From Helicobacteraceae bacterium (lineage in GTDB: Bacteria > Campylobacterota > Campylobacteria > Campylobacterales > SZUA-545): DNA of 49,813 bases. The position numbers were made by a program, and so were the translations under genes. Position 1 is the stretch's first letter; every line of letters starts with the position of its first letter. Location of the stretch: the NCBI GenBank assembly GCA_031260125.1, contig JAIRKM010000068.1, positions 1 through 49,813 on the forward strand, given 5' to 3'. Below, piece after piece: positions 17,276 through 25,327 of the stretch. The notes below the pieces were generated by a model. It saw only the letters and a list, made by a program, of their open reading frames with translations. It was not told the origin of the DNA and ran no database searches.

Positions 17276-17302
17276 AATTCGGCATAAAGCTGCAATAGTT
17301 TA
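17276..17302 (-). promoter_or_regulatory. Sigma-28 (FliA)-like promoter of the chemoreceptor gene
   Basis: On the minus strand TAAA (17302-17299) is followed by exactly 15 bases and GCCGAATT (17283-17276). The FliA consensus is TAAA-N15-GCCGATAA, so 10 of 12 defined bases match. It lies 48 bases before the preferred ATG, where a flagellar-class promoter for a chemoreceptor is expected. Confidence 0.65.
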
Positions 17303-17320
17303 GTAAAAGCCGCGCCGCGC

Positions 17321-17349
17321 TTGACAAGCCGTTTTGCCTGCCGTACAAT
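17321..17349 (+). promoter_or_regulatory. Sigma-70 promoter of the pseudouridine synthase gene
   Basis: TTGACA at 17321-17326, a 17-base spacer and TACAAT at 17344-17349 form a near-consensus promoter. It lies 31 bases before the ATG at 17380 and diverges from the chemoreceptor promoter. Confidence 0.8.
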
Positions 17350-17379
17350 GCCGCGCAATATCGGCAATAGAACGGGAAG

Positions 17380-18189
17380 ATGGTGCGAATCGACGAAAAG
17401 AACGGGAAAAACAGAGAAAAGAAGACGCGTGTCCGTCTGAACAAGGCGATTGCCGATCGAAGCGGCTATTCGCGCCGCGAGGCGGATCGGCTGATCCTAG
17501 ACGGACGGGTATCAATTGGGGAAAACAAGGCGCAGACGCCCGCGATCAGCGTCGATGAGGGCGAGGATATCTTTATTGACGGCAAGCCTCTTGGCAAAAA
17601 GAGCGACCGCTTCACCGCGATCGTCTATAACAAGCCCAAAGGAGAGCTGGTAACGAGGCGGGATGGCTTTGGACGGCGGTTGATCTTTGACGCGCTGCCC
17701 GAACGCTTTGCGGGCTTTGTGTCGGTGGGCAGGCTGGATTACGCCAGCGAGGGGCTGCTGATCTTGACGGACAGCTCGGATATGGCGCGAACGCTGGAGG
17801 AAAGCCGTTTGGAGAGGGTGTATAACGTAAAGGTGGACGGCTTTATCAAACCAGCGGCGGAAAAAGCGATGCTTGAAGGGATCGTTTCAAAAGAGGGAGC
17901 GCACCCGTTGAGCGAGGTTAAGGAGATGGAGATCGCGGGATTTGCCGGCTACCGGATCGACAAGAACCACTCGCGCTTTTCCAAAGTAAAAGTCGCGCTG
18001 AAAGAGGGTAAAAACCGCGAAATCAGACGATTTTTCGCCCACTTTGGCTTGAACGTTCTTGATCTCAAGAGGGTGAGTTTTGGCGAAATATCGCTGAACG
18101 CCCTGCCGATGGGGAAGTGGCGTTACTTCAGCGGAAAAGAGTACGCCTTCGCGCGCGCTTTTCTCAACCTCGATCCGCACCGCGCTTGA
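17380..18189 (+). CDS. rluB: RsuA/RluB-family rRNA pseudouridine synthase
   Basis: It isomerises uridine in ribosomal RNA. The protein has 269 residues. A basic N-terminus precedes an S4 RNA-binding domain (RLNKAIADRSGYSRREADRL), and the catalytic domain has its aspartate in GRLDYASEGLLILTD. Also typical are YNKPKGELVTRRD and the C-terminal EGKNREIRRFF. The large-subunit enzyme RluB is the most likely assignment, because the family in this group has one such member, but RsuA or RluE specificity cannot be excluded. It has its own promoter at 17321-17349 and converges on the flippase gene. Confidence 0.9.
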   Translation: MVRIDEKNGKNREKKTRVRLNKAIADRSGYSRREADRLILDGRVSIGENKAQTPAISVDEGEDIFIDGKPLGKKSDRFTAIVYNKPKGELVTRRDGFGRRLIFDALPERFAGFVSVGRLDYASEGLLILTDSSDMARTLEESRLERVYNVKVDGFIKPAAEKAMLEGIVSKEGAHPLSEVKEMEIAGFAGYRIDKNHSRFSKVKVALKEGKNREIRRFFAHFGLNVLDLKRVSFGEISLNALPMGKWRYFSGKEYAFARAFLNLDPHRA

Positions 18190-18262
18190 TGTTGCCTCAT
18201 GGCGGCGGCGAAAGAGGCGGGTTAAGTCCGATAGGGCGCGGCGGTTGTCTTTGGCGGCGTCT

Positions 18263-19891
18263 TTACGCGGGCATAACCGCACCATTTTCAACGCGGTAGA
18301 TGCGATCGCACCGCGCTAGAGTGCCGGCGCGGTGAGCGATTATAAGCAGCGTCATACTCGCCGCGGCGCCGTAAATCTCGTCCATAATCTTCGCCTCCGT
18401 CTCAGAATCAAGCGCGCTTGTCGCTTCGTCCAGAATCAGAATTTCAGGATCGCCATAGAGCGCCCGCGCGATGCCGACACGCTGTTTCTGTCCACCGCTT
18501 AACAGCACGCCCCCCTCCCCCACTTTGGCATCAAGTCCGCCGTGTTTGCTCAAAAACTGCCAAATATGCGCCTTTTTGAGCGCGGCGGTCGCCCGATCTG
18601 CGTCGTAGGTGTACCCAAAAGAGACGTTATCGCCCACCGTGCCGTCAAATAGGTATATTTCCTGCGGAATGTAGCCAATCTTCCTCCGCCAGCTTTTTAT
18701 GTTTGCGCCGCACAGCGGCACTCCGTCTATGGCGATTTCGCCGCTTTCGGGCTTGTAGATGCCGGCGATGAGATCGACGATCGTCGATTTTCCGCTGCCG
18801 CTCTCGCCGACAAATCCCACCTTTTCGCCTCGCTTTATCTTGAATGCCACGCCGCTTATAATGGATTTTTCCTTCTCGTAGGAAAACGAAACATTATGAA
18901 GCGCAATCTCGCGGTTAAACTCAACCGTATCGCCGCCGCCGCTCTCCGTTTCTCCTTGAAGATCGGCGTGAACGATCCGCAATGAGCCAATGTAAAACTG
19001 AACGGTATTGATCGCCTGCATGATCCGCTGAACGGAGGGAAGAAGGCGATAGAGCGCCAGCGCGAACATCGATACGATAGGAATGACAAACGTGGCGTCC
19101 TGATAGCGGTATATCACATAGACGACCAGCGCGATCAGTATAGAAAATCCAAGAGTTTCAAGAAAAAGGCGAGGGACTGCCTGCAAAGTATAGTTGACGA
19201 TGTTTGACTTGGCGTAGCCATAACTTGCCTTGGAGAAGCGGGAGAATAGCTCCTCATAGTTGCCAAGCAGTTTGATCAGTTTGAAGTTGCCCAGCGAATC
19301 GTTGAGCATGCTATAGAGCGCGCTATGCCTGCGAATCCGCGCCTCGCCATGCTTTTTTATTGTTTTTGAGAGGGTGAGGAGCATCAGCAGCGTCTGAAAA
19401 AGTAGGAAAACGGTCAAAACTGCGGTGATCTTCCAATTGACGAAAAGGAGAATCGCGTATAGGATGAGAACAACGGATATTTCAGTGGCGAAATTCAAAA
19501 AGGCGACGATGATCGTAATAAGGTTAGTCACCTCGTTGAAGATCGTTCTGGTGAATTTTGAGGAGTTTTTCCGCGTAAATTCGCTATACGGCATGCGCAG
19601 ATAGCTTCGGAAGAGATTGTAGGCGATGATGTGGAACCTGCCGTAGGAGAAACGCTGTATCAGATAGGTTTGGAGGAGCAGGAGCGCGCCTCGGAAGACG
19701 TAAAACGCGATCAGCGCGATTCCAAAGGCGATGACAAAATTTGAAGCGCTCTCAAAGCCAAAGGCGCGGAAGACTGCGCTGAAATATGGATTCGTTTCTG
19801 TCAAAGAGGGGTTTGTGGCAATCGTGATAAAGGGCATAATCGCCGTAATGCTCGCCGTTTCGACGATCGCGGATAAGATGGAGAGTAGCAA
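18263..19891 (-). CDS. pglK: PglK-like ABC flippase (lipid-linked oligosaccharide transporter)
   Basis: This is a half-size ABC exporter with an N-terminal membrane domain of six helices and a C-terminal ATPase: Walker A GESGSGKST, Q-loop IGYIPQEIYLFDG, signature LSGGQKQR, Walker B ILILDEATSALD, H-loop IIAHR. It resembles C. jejuni PglK, which flips the undecaprenyl-linked heptasaccharide for N-glycosylation, from the N-terminus (ETASITAIMPFIT) to the end. The coordinates use the only ordinary start, TTG at 19891. The frame stays open to 19984, and the extra sequence IFGRLNSILSRRDRSFLFAL matches the PglK N-terminus from memory, so translation probably starts at the ATT at 19951. No other pgl gene is in the window, so the glycan is unknown. 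Confidence 0.82.
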   Translation of the reverse strand: MLLSILSAIVETASITAIMPFITIATNPSLTETNPYFSAVFRAFGFESASNFVIAFGIALIAFYVFRGALLLLQTYLIQRFSYGRFHIIAYNLFRSYLRMPYSEFTRKNSSKFTRTIFNEVTNLITIIVAFLNFATEISVVLILYAILLFVNWKITAVLTVFLLFQTLLMLLTLSKTIKKHGEARIRRHSALYSMLNDSLGNFKLIKLLGNYEELFSRFSKASYGYAKSNIVNYTLQAVPRLFLETLGFSILIALVVYVIYRYQDATFVIPIVSMFALALYRLLPSVQRIMQAINTVQFYIGSLRIVHADLQGETESGGGDTVEFNREIALHNVSFSYEKEKSIISGVAFKIKRGEKVGFVGESGSGKSTIVDLIAGIYKPESGEIAIDGVPLCGANIKSWRRKIGYIPQEIYLFDGTVGDNVSFGYTYDADRATAALKKAHIWQFLSKHGGLDAKVGEGGVLLSGGQKQRVGIARALYGDPEILILDEATSALDSETEAKIMDEIYGAAASMTLLIIAHRAGTLARCDRIYRVENGAVMPA

Positions 19892-20007
19892 AAGAGCGAA
19901 GAGAAAACTCCGATCGCGCCTTGAAAGAATGGAATTCAGCCTGCCAAAAATATCCGCGTCCGCCTTCTGCTCGTTTTTATAATTTTATCCGCGCTATGCT
20001 TTTATTT

Positions 20008-21249
20008 ATGAAATACTATGAAGCCACCCTTATTGCACGGGGGAAACGGGAAGTGCATAACTATATGGCTGCCGACCGCAAGGAGGCTATGGCGATAGCG
20101 CAAAGCGGCGGTATGGTAATCCAGGTGCGCGAAGTGGGGCTGCCGTTGAGCGAGCGGCTGGTGCTGATCAAGGATATGCTGGTCAACAAGATCACGCATG
20201 GGGCGCCGCGTCCGCAGGAGTGGATCGTCGCTATGCGGCAGATGGGAGTTATGCTGCAAGCCGGAATGTCGCTTTCGGAGGCGCTTGGAGAATCGGCAAA
20301 TGCCACGCAGGATAAACGGGGCAAGACGATCCTGCTTAAAGCGCTTGAGGACGTGGAGGCGGGTTTTAGCCTAACTGCCTCGTTTGAAAAAAGCAAGGAA
20401 GGGCTCGGCTCGATCACGATGGCGCTGATTACGCTCGGCGAAAAGACGGGTACGCTCGCGGAATCGCTGCTCAAGCTTGCCGATATGCTTGAAGAGCTGC
20501 GGTTGAATCAGATGAAGGTCAAAAAAGCCGTAAGAACCCCGCAGATCACGCTTACGGCGATGGCGATCGCTTTCGTGGTGCTGATCATGATGGTGGTGCC
20601 TAAGTTTCAGTCCGTCTTTACTAAGCTAGGAGCGGATCTGCCCGCCCCGACGCAGTTTCTGATCGGCACGGAGTACATGTTTAGGAATTACGGTGTCGCC
20701 ATAGTGGCGGGGATATTCCTGATCTATTTCGCCAACAACTGGATGCTGAGAAACAGGAGGAACTACCGCCTCTGGTTTGACCGCATTACTCTGAGGATAT
20801 ATCTGATCGGATCGTTGATGAGCCTCGGCTTTTACCAGCGGTTTATGATGATCTTCAGCCAGCTTATCACCTCCGGCATTCCGCTTACAGACGCGATGGC
20901 GACAGCGGCGGGTACGATCGACAACGAACATGTGAAGCTCAAACTCGCGGAGGCGAGCAGAGGCATAGAGCAGGGCAAACAGCTTTCCACCGCTTTGGAG
21001 GAGACGACGCTCTTTGAGCCGATGGTTCTACAGATGATACGAAGCGGCGAGTCAAGCGGTGAGTTGGACGGAATGCTGAGCAGAGTGGCAGATTACTATC
21101 GTATGCGGTTTAACAATCTGGTCGATAACTTTGCGGCGCTGCTAGAGCCGATCCTTATGGTATTTATAGCCGGCTTGGTGCTGGTGATGGCGTTGGGTAT
21201 ATTCCTGCCGATGTGGTCTTTGGGTTCGGCGGTCAAAACCAAAAGATGA
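20008..21249 (+). CDS. Type II secretion/type IV pilus inner-membrane platform protein (GspF/PilC family)
   Basis: The protein has 413 residues. It has two T2SF domains (about residues 70-190 and 270-395) and three membrane helices (AIAFVVLIMMVVPKF; VAIVAGIFLIYFANN; ILMVFIAGLVLVMALGIFLP). The family anchors the assembly ATPase to the pseudopilus or pilus machinery. The ATG at 20008 gives the usual short N-terminus (MKYYEATLIARGKREVHNYM); the frame is open further upstream, but that part overlaps the flippase gene. It overlaps trpS by ATGA. No other secretion or pilus gene is adjacent. Confidence 0.92.
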   Translation: MKYYEATLIARGKREVHNYMAADRKEAMAIAQSGGMVIQVREVGLPLSERLVLIKDMLVNKITHGAPRPQEWIVAMRQMGVMLQAGMSLSEALGESANATQDKRGKTILLKALEDVEAGFSLTASFEKSKEGLGSITMALITLGEKTGTLAESLLKLADMLEELRLNQMKVKKAVRTPQITLTAMAIAFVVLIMMVVPKFQSVFTKLGADLPAPTQFLIGTEYMFRNYGVAIVAGIFLIYFANNWMLRNRRNYRLWFDRITLRIYLIGSLMSLGFYQRFMMIFSQLITSGIPLTDAMATAAGTIDNEHVKLKLAEASRGIEQGKQLSTALEETTLFEPMVLQMIRSGESSGELDGMLSRVADYYRMRFNNLVDNFAALLEPILMVFIAGLVLVMALGIFLPMWSLGSAVKTKR

Positions 21250-22217
21250 GAACACTCTCGGGAATTCAGCCTTCCGGAGAGTTTCATATTGGCAACTACT
21301 TTGGGATGATCTCCCAAATGCTCAGGGCGCAGGAGAAGGAAGATGTTTTCATCTTTCTGGCAAACTACCACGCCCTGACCAGCGTTTTTGACGGCAAAAA
21401 ACTATCGGATCAGACAAAAAACGCCGCCATTGACCTTATTGCGCTTGGGATCGATCCCACCCGTGCGTGTTTCTGGGCGCAGTCAGACGTAAAAGAGGTG
21501 CTGGAGCTTTACTGGATACTCAGCCAGTACGCTCCGATGGGACTGCTAGAGCGCGCTCACAGCTATAAAGACAAGATTGCCAAGGGGCTTTCCCCTTCTC
21601 ACGGACTCTTCAGCTATCCCGTGCTGATGGCGGCGGATATACTGCTATACGATACCGATGTCGTACCGGTAGGCAGAGATCAGATTCAGCACGTGGAGAT
21701 AGCGCGCGACATAGCGATAAAATTCAACAACGCGTGCGGCGGCAGTCTGCTGACGCTACCAGAATTTCGCGTGGAGGAAGATGTCGCGGTGATACCCGGC
21801 GTAGATGGCGCAAAGATGAGCAAAAGCTACTCTAACACGATCGATATATTTCTCGATCGAAAGTCGCTGGAAAAGCGGATAAAGCAGATCGTAACCGCTC
21901 CGATCGCGCTGGAGCTTCCCAAGGAGTGGAAGGGAGACACGGTTTTTGGGCTATGCGCGCTCTTTCTTGACGAGAATGGGCAGGAGGAGCTAAAGCGGCG
22001 CTACGAAAGAGGGGGCGAAGGGCACGGGCATTTCAAGGCGTATCTGCTGGACTTGATCTGGAGCCGTTTTGCGTCCGCTAGAGCCGCGAGAGAAAAGTTG
22101 CGAAACGATCCCCAAAAGGTGAGCGATCTGCTATCGGCGGGGGCAAAGAAGGCGGGTTTGATCGCCGCGGAAAAGATGAGGCACGTTCGGGAGGCGGTGG
22201 GAATTTACAATTTTTGA
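21246..22217 (+). CDS. trpS: Tryptophanyl-tRNA synthetase
   Basis: It charges tRNA-Trp. The protein has 323 residues, the normal size for the bacterial class I enzyme. The HIGH-type motif is GEFHIGNYFGM near the N-terminus and the KMSKS motif is AKMSKSYSN. GRDQIQHVEIARDIA is characteristic of TrpRS. The ATG at 21246 overlaps the gspF stop as ATGA; the two are co-transcribed although unrelated in function. Confidence 0.97.
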   Translation: MRTLSGIQPSGEFHIGNYFGMISQMLRAQEKEDVFIFLANYHALTSVFDGKKLSDQTKNAAIDLIALGIDPTRACFWAQSDVKEVLELYWILSQYAPMGLLERAHSYKDKIAKGLSPSHGLFSYPVLMAADILLYDTDVVPVGRDQIQHVEIARDIAIKFNNACGGSLLTLPEFRVEEDVAVIPGVDGAKMSKSYSNTIDIFLDRKSLEKRIKQIVTAPIALELPKEWKGDTVFGLCALFLDENGQEELKRRYERGGEGHGHFKAYLLDLIWSRFASARAAREKLRNDPQKVSDLLSAGAKKAGLIAAEKMRHVREAVGIYNF

Positions 22218-22365
22218 CCGGCACCGATTGAACCCGAGATGTTGCTTCCCGCGCCGCTAGAATATAAAAACTACCGATGAGCCGTTAAAGAACCGCCGTT
22301 TTTGTCCGCCGATGAATGACACATTCTCCAGCCGCGATCGATCGTCGTGGCTATGGCGATTTTGA

Positions 22366-22371
22366 TATACT
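22366..22371 (+). promoter_or_regulatory. -10 element (TATACT) upstream of coaD
   Basis: TATACT lies 29 bases before the coaD TTG, without a good -35 box. The region 22218-22400 is the only sizeable gap before the coaD-tmk-hisS-speA-cysE block, so a promoter is expected here. Nothing else was recognised in the gap. Confidence 0.35.
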
Positions 22372-22400
22372 CCCATCTTTAGTATTGAAAGGCGCTGTCA

Positions 22401-22895
22401 TTGAAAAAGGCGGTATATCCGGGTTCGTTCGATCCGATCACAAACGGGCATTTGGACATCGTAAAACGCGCCTCATCCATCTTCGACGAGGTGATTGTGG
22501 CAGTTTCCAAGAGCGCGGACAAGAAACCTATGTTTTCGTTGGAGGATCGGGTAAAGATGGCGGAGTTAGCCGTAAAAGATATAAAAAACGCGCGCGTTCT
22601 GCCGTTTGAAACGCTGCTTGTGGAATTTGCCGGAAAGCTCGGCGTCAATCTGCTTGTGCGCGGGCTACGCGCCGTAAGCGACTTTGAATACGAGTTGCAG
22701 ATGGGCTACGCCAACGAAAGCCTCGATCCCAATATCGACACGATCTATCTGATGCCGAGCCTGCAATTCGCGTTCGTAAGCTCTTCGGTAGTGAGATCGG
22801 TTCTCTATCACAACGGAACAGTATCTAAACTTGTCCCAAAAGGCGTGGAGGAATATATAGCTAAAATCACCGAAGAAAAGCGAGGTTTGCGTTAA
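22401..22895 (+). CDS. coaD: Phosphopantetheine adenylyltransferase
   Basis: This enzyme adenylylates 4'-phosphopantetheine in coenzyme A synthesis. The protein has 164 residues, the standard length. The nucleotidyltransferase motif is YPGSFDPITNGHLD, followed by RGLRAVSDFEYELQM and the C-terminal FVSSSVVRSV. The start is TTG at 22401 with AAAGG eight bases upstream. It begins the block coaD-tmk-hisS-speA-cysE, which I recall in the same order in C. jejuni (Cj0767c-Cj0763c). Confidence 0.96.
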   Translation: MKKAVYPGSFDPITNGHLDIVKRASSIFDEVIVAVSKSADKKPMFSLEDRVKMAELAVKDIKNARVLPFETLLVEFAGKLGVNLLVRGLRAVSDFEYELQMGYANESLDPNIDTIYLMPSLQFAFVSSSVVRSVLYHNGTVSKLVPKGVEEYIAKITEEKRGLR

Positions 22896-22950
22896 TATTA
22901 TTCGGTCGAAAATATGCGCGATCAGTAAATGCAGATAAGGCAGATTAGAT

Positions 22951-23529
22951 ATGTACATTGTCATTGAAGGTATCGATTACGTCGGCAAAAGCACGCAGAT
23001 AGAGGCGCTCAAAAAGATATATCCTGAAGCGATCTTCACTATAGAACCGGGCGGAACGGAGATTGGAGAGAAGATTCGAGAGATCGTTCTCTACGAAAAG
23101 ATGGACAATCTAGCAAGGATGTTTCTTTTTCTTGCCGATCGTGCAGAGCATGCCGCCAAAGTTCTAGTTTGCAATAAAGAAAAGATGATCATATCCGATC
23201 GATCGCTGATATCCGGAATCGCGTACGCCTATAAGAGCGCCGATCGGCAGCTTTTGGCGGCGATGAATCGGCTGGCGGTATATGAGACAAAACCCGATCT
23301 GTGCATTGTGTTAAAGATAGAAGACGAGCAGACGCTACTTAAAAGAATGATAACAAAAAAACCAGATGAGGTCGAAAAAGAGGGGTTATTGTACCTTTTG
23401 GAAGTACAAAACGAAATCATAGAAGCCGCGTCGTTGCTGGAAATACCCTGTGAAACGATCGACGCGACTCTCCCACAAAGCGACGTAACCGAAAGGATTA
23501 AGGAATTGATCGATGATTACAGCGCTTAG
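22951..23529 (+). CDS. tmk: Thymidylate kinase
   Basis: It phosphorylates dTMP to dTDP. The protein has 192 residues. The P-loop is EGIDYVGKST (Tyr-Val in place of the more common Gly-Ser/Ala residues before GKST). EPGGTEIGEKIREI follows, and the DR[S/Y] motif is SDRSLISGIAY. The C-terminal half is less conserved. It overlaps the start of hisS by 17 bases and lies 55 bases after coaD. Confidence 0.92.
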   Translation: MYIVIEGIDYVGKSTQIEALKKIYPEAIFTIEPGGTEIGEKIREIVLYEKMDNLARMFLFLADRAEHAAKVLVCNKEKMIISDRSLISGIAYAYKSADRQLLAAMNRLAVYETKPDLCIVLKIEDEQTLLKRMITKKPDEVEKEGLLYLLEVQNEIIEAASLLEIPCETIDATLPQSDVTERIKELIDDYSA

Positions 23530-24736
23530 GGGCATGAAAGATATTATCGACGACGCGCCAAAATACGAGCATATATTAAATACGGCGATCGCATGCGCAA
23601 AGCGGCACGGATTTAGTTTTATCGATACGCCTATTTTAGAATCGACGGCGCTTTTTCGGCGATCGGTAGGCGAAAGCTCCGATATTGTCGGCAAAGAGAT
23701 GTATGAGTTTATCGACAGATCCGCAGAAAGCGTCTGCCTTCGTCCCGAAGGGACGGCGGGCGTTGTTCGCGCGTTTATCGAAAAAAAGCTCGATCGCTCA
23801 AACGGAACGTATAGATTTTTCTACCGCGGAGCTATGTTTCGCCACGAAAGACCGCAAAAGGGCAGGCTGCGGCAGTTTCATCAGATCGGAGTCGAAAGTT
23901 TTGGGCAAAAGAGCGTTTATGAAGACGCGGCGGTTATACTGCTGGCAAAAGACATATTTGACGCTTTGGAGGTAAAATATAAACTGGAGATCAATTCGCT
24001 AGGCTGCGTTAATTGTATGCCCAAATATAAAGAAAAATTAAGCGCGTTTCTCGACATGCAAGACGATCTCTGCGAGGATTGCAAGCGACGCAAAGCGACA
24101 AATCCAATTAGAGCTTTAGACTGCAAAAACAGCGCGTGTAAAAGCGTATATGAAAATGCGCCTATGATCGCGGATTTTTTGTGCGACGAATGCAAGAAAG
24201 ATTTTAACGATCTGCAAGATATTTTGAATCAAAACGGCGTCCTTTTTTCGCATAACAAGAAATTGGTGCGCGGGCTTGATTATTACAACAAAACCGCTTT
24301 TGAGTTTATCAGCGTAGAGATTGGATCGCAAAACGCGATCGGCGGCGGCGGCAGATATGATAAATTAGTTGAGCAGCTTGGCGGAAAGCCGACTTACGCA
24401 GTCGGTTTCGCGCTTGGCGTTCAGAGGATTTACGATCTGGTTAATCCGCCTCAAAGCAAACGCGAAGGAGTATATATAGGCGCGATCGACGACGAAGAGA
24501 TCGCACATATATTTAGCTATGCGGCGGCTTTGCGCAAAAAGGTTAAGACTTTTATCGAATACGAGCCAAAAAAATTAGCCGCTCACCTAAAAAACGCCGA
24601 TCGCCTAAACGCTGAAATATGCGCGGTAATCGGCGAAGAAGAGAGAGCAAACGGCGCGATCTGGTTAAAAAACTTAGCAAACGGCGACGAAAGCAGACCG
24701 CCGTTAAGTCGGTGGCTAGAAAGCGATTTTAATTAA
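23513..24736 (+). CDS. hisS: Histidyl-tRNA synthetase
   Basis: This class II synthetase charges tRNA-His. The protein has 407 residues. Hallmarks are ALRGMKDI at the N-terminus, LRPEGTAGVVRAF (motif 2 region), RQFHQIGVESFG, the HisRS-specific RGLDYYNKTAFEFIS and the glycine-rich GGGGRYD, followed by a C-terminal anticodon-binding domain. Several cysteine pairs (CVNC, CEDC, CDEC) lie in the insertion between residues 165 and 230 and could bind zinc; that is an inference. The start lies inside the tmk 3' end. Confidence 0.96.
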   Translation: MITALRGMKDIIDDAPKYEHILNTAIACAKRHGFSFIDTPILESTALFRRSVGESSDIVGKEMYEFIDRSAESVCLRPEGTAGVVRAFIEKKLDRSNGTYRFFYRGAMFRHERPQKGRLRQFHQIGVESFGQKSVYEDAAVILLAKDIFDALEVKYKLEINSLGCVNCMPKYKEKLSAFLDMQDDLCEDCKRRKATNPIRALDCKNSACKSVYENAPMIADFLCDECKKDFNDLQDILNQNGVLFSHNKKLVRGLDYYNKTAFEFISVEIGSQNAIGGGGRYDKLVEQLGGKPTYAVGFALGVQRIYDLVNPPQSKREGVYIGAIDDEEIAHIFSYAAALRKKVKTFIEYEPKKLAAHLKNADRLNAEICAVIGEEERANGAIWLKNLANGDESRPPLSRWLESDFN

Positions 24737-24751
24737 ATATGGAGGAAGACG

Positions 24752-25297
24752 GTGATCGATTTTATTAAAAAAGCTGTAGCGATCGGCGCTCTGTTGGCGC
24801 CGCTTTGCGCTAACGCCGATTGGTTTTACGTACTAGTCGGATACGAGTGTGAAAACGATCGGCTTACGCTAACCTATGACGGCGCGTATAACGAAGAGGG
24901 CGAAATTATGGTAGAGAATAAGCTAGATACGCAATTCGATCCGTGGTCGCTCGTAACAATTGAAGATACAGAAGAACATACTCGTATCATCGATACCACG
25001 ACGCATAAAGCCGAGTGCAAATTGAGCGACGGCGCATATCAAATTGAGCTTGCGCCGTATCCCGGCAATTTTAATATATTGGGAAGGTGCGGGGCGTGGA
25101 TGGGAGCGCAGGCAAAGGTTACAAAAGCGAACGCGACTCTGTATGATAGAGTGTTCGTCGATGATTGCCACGGCTACGACAACCGCGATTTATGGTTAGA
25201 CGGCGATCGCGAAATTGTGATTACGCGCGTAATTTTTACTCCAGAGGAAGAAAAACCGCGTATTATCGTAACGCCCACCGAAGATTTCTATAGATAA
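24752..25297 (+). CDS. Secreted protein of unknown function
   Basis: The protein has 181 residues with a clear signal peptide ending near ALLAPLCANA-D, so it is probably periplasmic or exported. The mature part is acidic and beta-rich with cysteines that could form disulphides (in YECEND, AECKLS, GRCGAW and DDCHGYD). No known family was recognised. The start is GTG at 24752 with a strong GGAGGA at 24741-24746, so it looks well expressed. It sits between hisS and speA, which I recall as direct neighbours in C. jejuni, so it is probably a lineage-specific insertion in a conserved operon. Confidence 0.75.
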   Translation: MIDFIKKAVAIGALLAPLCANADWFYVLVGYECENDRLTLTYDGAYNEEGEIMVENKLDTQFDPWSLVTIEDTEEHTRIIDTTTHKAECKLSDGAYQIELAPYPGNFNILGRCGAWMGAQAKVTKANATLYDRVFVDDCHGYDNRDLWLDGDREIVITRVIFTPEEEKPRIIVTPTEDFYR

Positions 25298-25327
25298 AGC
25301 GGGAAAAATACACAAACGGAAGCGAAG

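Noticed and set aside
22218-22400. Possible RNA gene in the gap before coaD
   Set aside because: I could not fold a tRNA or recognise any known small-RNA or riboswitch pattern; only a -10 element is supported.
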